The notes below the pieces were generated by a model that saw nothing but the letters and a program-made list of their open reading frames with translations, ran no database searches and was not told where the DNA came from. Shown here in pieces: positions 1 through 5,062 of a stretch of 9,233 nt of DNA. Each line of letters starts with the position of its first letter. Within the stretch, counting starts at the first letter, position 1. The DNA lies in assembly GCA_030731685.1 (NCBI GenBank), contig JANQTO010000508.1:1-9233 (forward strand). The letters are read 5' to 3'. This stretch comes from Nonlabens sp. GTDB lineage: Bacteria; Bacteroidota; Bacteroidia; Flavobacteriales; Flavobacteriaceae. The translations under genes were made by a program, and so were the position numbers.

Positions 1-1267
1 TCAAACCGCCCATGAACTCAATGTATTCTTTAGAACGTGAGGTGTCTGACATACGCGGTAAAACACCTATATGCTCTGAATTTGAGTTTTGTAAGGCATT
101 TTCAAACTTGTTTACAATTACATATTTCCCAAGTTTGTAATCCTTTTCATATTTTGGCTTTTCGTCTCTAAAAGATTCGTTTTGTTCTGTATTAGGGTCA
201 TCTGGCTCTAGTCCTGCGTACTGGTCCGTAAAGGATTCTCCATAAAATAATGGTGCACTAGGATATTGTTCTCTGTTGTAGTAGGCGAGTAATGAACGAG
301 CGTCGTCTGGCTTGTTTTCGTTAATAGGCGTTCCTGCATTTGCACGTATGGGCAACATGGTCCAGGAAGAAAAACCTACCAGTACAAACATGACACATAA
401 TGTAATGTTGTGTAATAGTGGGCTGTTGCGCTTTCGCGAAAGCGAAATAAGACCAACAAACGAACCTATCACAAGTAATAATGCGATAATGGTCCCAGAG
501 TTAAACGGTAGCCCGATATCGTTCACAAAAAACACCTCTAAATAACCGAAAATACTCAGTGTGTACGGTAATAAGAGCTTGAAAACAAAAAGTAAAACGG
601 CAACTACCGCCACGTTTGCGATAACAAAATTTAAAATGGTAATTTTTTTGTAGTGCTTGAAGTACCATAACATTCCCAGTGCAGGAATGGTTAGGATGCC
701 TATAAAGTGTACACCAAAAGATAGTCCTATTATAAGGGATAATAAAATAAGCCAGCGATTACCGCGTGGCTCCAGCATGTCTCGTTCCCATAATAAGCCT
801 ACATAAAACATGACGGCCATGAGTAGTGTCGCTGGCGCATAAACCTCTGCCTCGACAGCGTTAAACCAAAAGGTGTCTGAAAATGTAAATGCCATAGCGC
901 CTACAAATGCTGCTCCTAAAATTGTTAGGTTGTCTCCTTTAAATTTGAGAATGTGGCGTTGCAGCAAAAGGGTCATAGACCAATACATAAATAGTATGGT
1001 AAAGGCACTTGAAAAGACAGACATGAGGTTCACCATGTAAGCGACCTTATCTGGACTTAAGGCAAACATAGAAAAGAACGCTCCCATCATTTGGTAAAGT
1101 GGTGCTCCCGGCGGGTGACCTACCTGTAAACCTGATGATGTTGCGATGTACTCACCGGCATCCCAAAAACTAACGGTAGGCTCAACTGTGAGCCAGTAAA
1201 CACATAGAGCAATGGCAAAACTGAGCCAGCCCATTATTTTATTTAATCGAGTGAAATCTGAATTCAT
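1..1267 (-). CDS. DUF2723 multi-pass membrane protein (GT-C-like, putative protein O-mannosyltransferase), C-terminus beyond window
   Basis: Reading the minus strand from the ATG at 1267 gives 422 codons without a stop before the window edge, so only the N-terminal part is visible. The first TM segment (about residues 11-28) is followed by a periplasmic-type loop with SFWDAGEY (33-40), then VGHPPGAPLYQM (49-60), and a second conserved loop NAVEAEVYAP (136-145). Further hydrophobic segments lie near 78-100, 115-133, 143-160, 172-200, 210-238, 257-275 and 286-304, followed by a soluble stretch beginning LPIRANAGTPINENKPDD (305-322). This layout matches the DUF2723 family (Pfam PF11028, related to human TMEM260 and to CAZy GT117), which is common in Bacteroidota. 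Members are thought to transfer a sugar from a lipid carrier to exported proteins; that activity is inferred from family, with D36/E39 as candidate acidic catalytic residues. The start is supported by the short basic leader before TM1. No clear promoter was seen upstream. Codons 275-280 contain a 16-bp palindrome listed separately. Confidence 0.88.
   Translation of the reverse strand, partial: MNSDFTRLNKIMGWLSFAIALCVYWLTVEPTVSFWDAGEYIATSSGLQVGHPPGAPLYQMMGAFFSMFALSPDKVAYMVNLMSVFSSAFTILFMYWSMTLLLQRHILKFKGDNLTILGAAFVGAMAFTFSDTFWFNAVEAEVYAPATLLMAVMFYVGLLWERDMLEPRGNRWLILLSLIIGLSFGVHFIGILTIPALGMLWYFKHYKKITILNFVIANVAVVAVLLFVFKLLLPYTLSIFGYLEVFFVNDIGLPFNSGTIIALLLVIGSFVGLISLSRKRNSPLLHNITLCVMFVLVGFSSWTMLPIRANAGTPINENKPDDARSLLAYYNREQYPSAPLFYGESFTDQYAGLEPDDPNTEQNESFRDEKPKYEKDYKLGKYVIVNKFENALQNSNSEHIGVLPRMSDTSRSKEYIEFMGGL
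429..444. repeat. 16-bp perfect palindrome CGCTTTCGCGAAAGCG, copy 1 (inside DUF2723 gene)
   Basis: The sequence CGCTTTCGCGAAAGCG is its own reverse complement over all 16 bases. It lies inside the DUF2723 coding sequence and encodes S275 to R280 (SLSRKR) in a short basic loop between two TM segments. An identical copy occurs at 8392-8407. The flanking bases differ between the copies, so the conserved unit is the 16-mer itself. Confidence 0.9.
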
Positions 1268-1424
1268 AGTGGTTTTTAACAGAAGCGAAAATAAGATTTT
1301 AAGTTCTTAATCTCTACAGAAACGCTAAAGAGATACCCGTGGTATGTTACTAAGTGTTAAAAAGGGGCGTGTTTTGAATTTTTTAAATAAAATTATGAGA
1401 TTCAAATCATTTAAAATCAATTAA

Positions 1425-1458
1425 TTGAGTTTTAAAAATAGGGTATGCAGTAAATTTG
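1425..1458 (+). promoter_or_regulatory. Possible upstream promoter for tRNA-Gln
   Basis: TAAATTTG at 1451-1458 fits the Bacteroidota -7 consensus TAnnTTTG, and a TTG at 1425-1427 lies 23 nt upstream as a possible -33 element. It is followed by CAA, as is the second copy 41 bp downstream. The spacer is at the long end of the usual range, so this is weaker than the proximal promoter. A transcript from here would begin about 45 nt before the tRNA. Confidence 0.4.
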
Positions 1459-1468
1459 CAAGGTTTTT

Positions 1469-1499
1469 TTTGCGTGATTTAGGAATTGTGTTAAATTTG
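1469..1499 (+). promoter_or_regulatory. Bacteroidota-type promoter of tRNA-Gln
   Basis: TTTG at 1469-1472 (-33), a 19-nt spacer and TAAATTTG at 1492-1499 (-7) match the Bacteroidota housekeeping promoter pattern. The expected transcription start is near 1504-1507, a few bases before the mature tRNA 5' end at 1511, which fits a tRNA promoter. Confidence 0.75.
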
Positions 1500-1510
1500 C
1501 AATCCGAATT

Positions 1511-1580
1511 TGTCCCATGGTGTAATGGTAACACTCCGGTTTTTGGTACCGTCATTCAAGGTTCGAGTCCTTGTGGGACA
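1511..1580 (+). tRNA. tRNA-Gln, anticodon TTG
   Basis: A 70-nt cloverleaf can be folded by eye. The acceptor stem TGTCCCA (1511-1517) pairs fully with TGGGACA (1574-1580). The D stem GTGT (1520-1523) pairs with ACAC (1531-1534) around a GG-containing loop. The anticodon loop TTTTGGT (1541-1547) places TTG at 1543-1545, which reads CAA and, by wobble, CAG for glutamine. The T stem CAAGG/CCTTG (1557-1561, 1569-1573) encloses TTCGAGT. The outermost anticodon-stem pair (C1536 against T1552) is a mismatch; the other four pair. No 3' CCA is encoded, so it must be added after transcription. It has its own promoter and terminator and appears monocistronic. Confidence 0.96.
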
Positions 1581-1586
1581 ACTTTC

Positions 1587-1621
1587 AAATCCTGACTCTT
1601 TATTGAGTCAGGATTTTTTTT
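1587..1621 (+). terminator. Intrinsic terminator after tRNA-Gln
   Basis: A perfect 12-bp stem (1587-1598 with 1605-1616, core ATCCTGACTC/GAGTCAGGAT) has a 6-nt loop and runs into a T tract reaching 1621. It begins 7 nt after the tRNA. On the minus strand the stem is followed only by TTT, so it would be at best a weak terminator for the convergent DUF1287 gene. Confidence 0.9.
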
Positions 1622-1694
1622 GCTCGTAATCTGACTTCCATGGCGGTTAATACGATGATTTTTTCTGTATATTAAGTATTTGTTGTTATGATAA

Positions 1695-2291
1695 TTAGGT
1701 CTTATAACGGTAATGCCCTATAATTTCATAGGAGAATAAACAGTCTGAAAGTACCTGACCAGCGCCTATGTTGTGAACTAGGAGATAGCGCTTTCCATCA
1801 TTTGATTTTTTGTGCGACACGATGCCTATGTGTGTCAGAGAACCGCCCAAGTTCCAGCAAACGATGTCGCCAGGTTTATAGTCGGCTTCATTTCTGGTAA
1901 TGGGTAGTGAAGCGTTCTTGCGCTTAAAGTAAACCATCAAATTAGGAACTCGCCGGTGGTCAATATTGCTGTCCGGTCTCTTTAATCCCCATAATGTTGG
2001 ATATTGATTAAAGTGGGCTTTCATGTCTTCATGGACCTCACGCTGCAAATCTATGCCGAGCAAGCGATAGGCGCGTATTACCACATCTGTACAAACGCCT
2101 TTGCCCGCGGGAACATCACCGTTTGGGTAGGGAATGGAGAAATAACTTGGGTCATATTGCACTTTTTGTTCTGTTAGCGTCTGTGCGTAGTGACCTAGAT
2201 CTCTTTGTGTAGCAGCGGTCTGGGCTTCTAACTCATTATGAAATGACAGAATAATTATTATTCCTATAACTTGGAAGTATTGATTACGCAT
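1695..2291 (-). CDS. Secreted DUF1287 protein (NlpC/P60-like fold, possible cysteine hydrolase)
   Basis: This 198-residue protein opens with a hydrophobic signal peptide (IGIIIILSF, residues 9-17) and a likely cleavage before Q24 (LEA|QT), placing it in the periplasm. The mature part carries the DUF1287 (PF06940) hallmarks: PYPNGDVPAGKGVCTDVVIRA (54-74, with C67), NIDHRRVPNLMVYF (109-122), YKPGDIVCWNL (138-148), THIGIVS (153-159, with H154) and VHNIGAG (172-178). An ordered Cys...His...His set (C67, H154, H173) in this setting resembles papain-like NlpC/P60 enzymes that cut peptidoglycan peptides, but the family has no firmly assigned reaction and that role is inference. An in-frame TAA five codons before the ATG and the signal peptide fix the start. 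The start codon directly follows the T tract of the stress-gene terminator, so how it is transcribed is unclear. Confidence 0.92.
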   Translation of the reverse strand: MRNQYFQVIGIIIILSFHNELEAQTAATQRDLGHYAQTLTEQKVQYDPSYFSIPYPNGDVPAGKGVCTDVVIRAYRLLGIDLQREVHEDMKAHFNQYPTLWGLKRPDSNIDHRRVPNLMVYFKRKNASLPITRNEADYKPGDIVCWNLGGSLTHIGIVSHKKSNDGKRYLLVHNIGAGQVLSDCLFSYEIIGHYRYKT

Positions 2292-2292
2292 G

Positions 2293-2322
2293 AAAAATCC
2301 CGTTTAGTAATAAACGGGATTT
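2293..2322 (-). terminator. Intrinsic terminator of the universal stress gene
   Basis: A perfect 12-bp stem (2295-2306 with 2311-2322, core ATCCCGTTTA/TAAACGGGAT) with a 4-nt loop lies 30 nt past the stress-protein stop codon on the minus strand and is followed by a TTTTT run. The run ends one base before the DUF1287 ATG at 2291. Read on the plus strand the hairpin has only TTT after it. Confidence 0.85.
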
Positions 2323-2352
2323 ACACGAAAATATTGAAATAGGCTACTTAGA

Positions 2353-3174
2353 TTATTTAATTCTAAATGTAACTACGGGCAGTGCCGAATGATTTACGAT
2401 GTCGTCACTCACACTGCCATTAAAGAAATGTGATAAGCCCTTTGGGCCGTGATTTGCAACGGCTATGATGTCACCTTGGATGTCCTGTGTGTAGTTAAAA
2501 ACACCTTCTTCTATGGAGTAGTCGTTGTAAATGGCATAGTCAGTAGGTTCTACGTCTATATTTTTTAAATACTGCTGTACCATGGCTTCTGCCTTTTTAG
2601 AGGGTAAAAACTTAGATGGTGTATTTACATAAAGTAAGTGCAATTTACACTTCGTTTTTTTAGCAAATTCACTCGCCTGTTTTAAAGCTCCAGCCGATTC
2701 TGGGTCTAAGTCTGTCGCAAAAACCATGTTGTTCACATCTAGGTTTTTTTTACGTTCTTTAACTATGAGTACAGGTACTTCTGAGTTTCGTACAATTTTC
2801 TCGGCGTTGGAGCCTACAAACATATTTTTGACGCCACCTGTTCCATGACTACCCATAACGATGAGGTCTGCATTGTGTCGTTTTACAGTATCCATAATGC
2901 CACTAAATGTTGCTCCGGTTTCTACATCGCCATGAACGGTTACTCCATGAAGAAAGTCTGAGCTGGTCAGGTTGTCAAACTTCTCCTTAGCTAGTTTCAT
3001 AAAAAACAAAGCTTCTGGAAGGTTGGAACTTGCATTGTTTGCAAGATGTAGAGGTAAGTCTAGCAAGTGAAGAAGAAAAATCTCTCCGTCGTTTTCTCGT
3101 GCCATGTCAGCAGCTACTCTCAGTGCATTTTCTGCTTGAATTGAAAAGTCGGTTGGTACTATAATTTTTTTCAT
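2353..3174 (-). CDS. Universal stress protein, tandem UspA domains
   Basis: The 273-residue cytoplasmic protein has two Usp domains (PF00582), about 1-140 and 148-273. Domain 1 begins KKIIVPTDFS (D9 contacts nucleotide in the family) and has the complete G-2x-G-9x-G(S/T) ATP-binding motif: G108, G111 and G121-S122 in MGSHGTGGVKNMFVGS. Domain 2 begins MVFATDLD (150-157), but its motif reads ANHGPKGLSHFFNGS (240-254), with alanine at the first glycine position, so its nucleotide site may be weakened. Such double-domain Usp proteins are frequent in Bacteroidota and are usually induced by growth arrest or stress; the exact job of this one cannot be read from sequence. The gene is divergent from the rimP operon, across a 149-bp region, and has its own terminator. 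Confidence 0.93.
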   Translation of the reverse strand: MKKIIVPTDFSIQAENALRVAADMARENDGEIFLLHLLDLPLHLANNASSNLPEALFFMKLAKEKFDNLTSSDFLHGVTVHGDVETGATFSGIMDTVKRHNADLIVMGSHGTGGVKNMFVGSNAEKIVRNSEVPVLIVKERKKNLDVNNMVFATDLDPESAGALKQASEFAKKTKCKLHLLYVNTPSKFLPSKKAEAMVQQYLKNIDVEPTDYAIYNDYSIEEGVFNYTQDIQGDIIAVANHGPKGLSHFFNGSVSDDIVNHSALPVVTFRIK

Positions 3175-3204
3175 AAGAATGCTCTTTAGCTTGTTTTAAA
3201 GATA

Positions 3205-3239
3205 CAAAATAATCACTAATTAACCACTTGAATATCAAA
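3205..3239 (-). promoter_or_regulatory. Possible promoter of the universal stress gene
   Basis: On the minus strand, TTATTTTG (plus 3205-3212) matches TAnnTTTG at all but the second base, and TTTG (plus 3236-3239) lies 23 nt upstream. The -7 element is 30 nt before the ATG. The -33 element nearly touches the -33 TTG of the rimP promoter at 3242-3244, so the two would be back to back. The match is imperfect and tentative. Confidence 0.35.
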
Positions 3240-3241
3240 GG

Positions 3242-3271
3242 TTGCAAAACCTTAAAAAAGTAGTATATTTG
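3242..3271 (+). promoter_or_regulatory. Promoter of the rimP-nusA-infB operon
   Basis: TTG at 3242-3244, a 19-nt spacer and TATATTTG at 3264-3271 match the Bacteroidota promoter pattern closely. Transcription should begin near 3276-3279, giving a leader of about 45 nt before rimP that contains the hairpin at 3291-3310. The TTG is inside a perfect inverted repeat (AAGGTT, 4 nt, AACCTT; 3238-3253) that could be an operator. Confidence 0.7.
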
Positions 3272-3290
3272 CACAGTATTTGAACAATGC

Positions 3291-3315
3291 GAGGGGACAG
3301 ATGTCCCCTCTTTTT
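3291..3315 (+). terminator. Terminator-like hairpin in the rimP leader (putative attenuator)
   Basis: GAGGGGACA (3291-3299) and TGTCCCCTC (3302-3310) form a GC-rich hairpin (8 bp with a 4-nt loop AGAT), directly followed by TTTTT at 3311-3315. It lies between the operon promoter and the rimP ATG at 3324. No plus-strand gene upstream needs a terminator: the neighbour is divergent, and on the minus strand the hairpin has no T tract. The natural reading is partial transcription termination in the leader of an operon that encodes NusA, a factor that acts on such hairpins. No competing antiterminator pairing is visible in the short leader. It could instead act as an mRNA-stabilising 5' structure. 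Confidence 0.65.
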
Positions 3316-3323
3316 ATAAAAAT

Positions 3324-3791
3324 ATGTTAAAAGAAAAAGTAGACCAATTGTTAAATGACGCCTTTCAAGAGCGTCCTGACTTGTTTTTGGTAAGTTGTGA
3401 TATCGGGGCTGGAAATGAAATAAAAGTCGTGATAGATGGTGATGAGAGCGTTAAAGTGGCTGATTGTATTTTCGTTTCAAGGGCAGTTGAACATAATCTA
3501 GACCGCGAGGAGATAGATTTTTCGCTCGAAGTAACAAGTGCTGGCGTAGGTAAACCTTTAGTTCATAAAAGGCAATACCTTAAAAACGTGGGTCGTGACT
3601 TAGAAGTTATAGACACTGATAAGGAAAAACAAGTAGGTAAACTCATAGCTGCAGATGATGAAGGAGTTACCATTACATGGCAGACTAGAGAGCCTAAAGC
3701 CATAGGAAAAGGAAAAGAGACTGTTGATAAACAATGGTCAGTTGAGTATAAGAAGATCAAACAAGCAAAAGTTGTTATAACCTTTAATTAA
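3324..3791 (+). CDS. rimP: Ribosome maturation factor RimP
   Basis: This 155-residue protein is the usual length for RimP, which binds the free 30S subunit and helps its late maturation. The N-terminal alpha/beta domain (about 1-78) includes the family signature DFSLEVTSAGVGKPL (65-79), and the C-terminal SH3-like domain (about 83-155) follows with GRDLEV and VGKLIAADDEGVTITW. It is the first gene of a rimP-nusA-infB operon, a gene order kept across many bacterial phyla, and ends 10 nt before the nusA ATG. The ATG is preceded by the A/T-rich TTTTTATAAAAAT rather than a Shine-Dalgarno sequence, as is normal in Bacteroidota, and is only 13 nt past the leader hairpin. Confidence 0.96.
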   Translation: MLKEKVDQLLNDAFQERPDLFLVSCDIGAGNEIKVVIDGDESVKVADCIFVSRAVEHNLDREEIDFSLEVTSAGVGKPLVHKRQYLKNVGRDLEVIDTDKEKQVGKLIAADDEGVTITWQTREPKAIGKGKETVDKQWSVEYKKIKQAKVVITFN

Positions 3792-3801
3792 TTAAGTGAA
3801 T

Positions 3802-5034
3802 ATGGAAAATCTCGCATTAATCGAGTCTTTTTCTGAGTTTAAAGATGATAAATTTATAGATCGCGTTACCTTAATGGCGATCTTAGAAGATGTTTTTAGA
3901 AGTGCTCTAAAAAGAAAATATGGTGATGATGGTAATTTTGACATTATTATCAACCCTGATAAGGGTGACTTGGAGATTTGGCGTAACCGTGTGGTTGTTG
4001 CAGATGATGAGGTTGAGGATGATAATTCAGAAATATCATTAACCGAAGCTCAAAAAATCGAACCAGATTATGAAGTCGGTGAAGATGTTGCTGAAGAGGT
4101 GAAGCTGATTCAATTAGGACGTCGTGCTATTTTAGCATTGAGACAAAACTTAATTGCAAAAATACACGAGCACGATAATACAAACATCTACAAGCACTTT
4201 AAAGAGCTTGAAGGAGAATTGTACACTGCCGAAGTTCACCACGTAAGACACCGTGCAATCATTTTGCTTGATGACGATGGGAACGAAATCATTATGCCTA
4301 AAGACAGACAGATACCGTCTGACTTTTTCCGTAAAGGAGAAACCGTGCGTGGGGTGATTGAAAGTGTTGAGTTAAGAGGCAACAAACCAAATATTATTCT
4401 TTCAAGAACGTCGCCTAAGTTTTTAGAGCAGCTGTTCTTTCAAGAAATACCTGAAGTTTTTGATGGTGTTATAACTATCAAAGGTGTTGTTCGCGAACCA
4501 GGAGAAAAGGCTAAAGTGGCTGTAGATAGCTACGATGACCGTATTGACCCTGTGGGCGCTTGTGTAGGTGTAAAGGGTTCTCGTATTCATGGCATTGTTC
4601 GTGAGCTAGGTAACGAGAATATAGATGTAATTAATTTTACGACTAATACACAGCTATACATTGCTAGAGCTTTGAGTCCAGCAAAAATTACGTCTATGGA
4701 AATAGATGAGGAAAATAAAAAAGCTGAGGTGCGTTTGCATCCAGACGAAGTTTCCAAAGCAATAGGCCGTCGTGGACATAATATTAGATTAGCTGGTAAA
4801 TTAACAGGCTATGAGATAGATGTTATTAGAGAAGGAGCCGAAGAAGATGTAGAGTTATCAGAGTTCTCTGATGAAATAGAATCTTGGATTATTGAAGAGT
4901 TCAGCCGCGTAGGTCTAGATACTGCAAAGCAAATTTTAGAACAGGATATACAGGATTTAGTAAAGCGTACCGACTTGGAGGAGGAAACAATCGTAGAGGT
5001 TGTAAACATCCTGAAGTCAGAATTTGAAGATTAG
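3802..5034 (+). CDS. nusA: Transcription termination/antitermination factor NusA
   Basis: The 410-residue protein starts MENLALIESFSEFKDDK, matching the N-terminal RNA-polymerase-binding domain (about 1-130). An S1 RNA-binding domain follows (about 138-202, LEGELYTAEVHHV to PNIILSRT), then KH1 (about 230-300, with GVKG at 256-259) and KH2 (about 305-345, with GRRG at 322-325). The tail (about 352-410) holds a single helical module, GLDTAKQILEQDIQDLVKRT, instead of the two acidic repeats of E. coli NusA; this short form is normal in Bacteroidota. NusA binds RNA polymerase and nascent RNA, enhances pausing and hairpin termination, and takes part in antitermination. The ATG at 3802 is chosen over an in-frame GTG two codons upstream (3796) because family proteins begin at this point. 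It lies 28 nt before infB. Confidence 0.96.
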   Translation: MENLALIESFSEFKDDKFIDRVTLMAILEDVFRSALKRKYGDDGNFDIIINPDKGDLEIWRNRVVVADDEVEDDNSEISLTEAQKIEPDYEVGEDVAEEVKLIQLGRRAILALRQNLIAKIHEHDNTNIYKHFKELEGELYTAEVHHVRHRAIILLDDDGNEIIMPKDRQIPSDFFRKGETVRGVIESVELRGNKPNIILSRTSPKFLEQLFFQEIPEVFDGVITIKGVVREPGEKAKVAVDSYDDRIDPVGACVGVKGSRIHGIVRELGNENIDVINFTTNTQLYIARALSPAKITSMEIDEENKKAEVRLHPDEVSKAIGRRGHNIRLAGKLTGYEIDVIREGAEEDVELSEFSDEIESWIIEEFSRVGLDTAKQILEQDIQDLVKRTDLEEETIVEVVNILKSEFED

Positions 5035-5062
5035 TAATTAAAAAAAGAAACCATAACCATTT

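Noticed and set aside
312..545. Open frame of 77 codons on the plus strand
   Set aside because: It lies opposite the DUF2723 gene, which has clear family motifs and TM segments; the plus-strand product has no recognisable features.
1268..1440. Promoter for the DUF2723 gene on the minus strand
   Set aside because: AT-rich partial matches such as TTATTTTC exist, but none combines a good -7 with a TTG at the right distance.
3291..3310. Hairpin as a terminator for the universal stress gene or as a divergent transcript end
   Set aside because: The stress gene is transcribed away from it, and the minus-strand reading of the hairpin has no T tract.
3796..3801. GTG start two codons before the nusA ATG
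   Set aside because: Family NusA proteins begin at the MEN... residues encoded from 3802; an ATG is preferred and the two extra residues add nothing.
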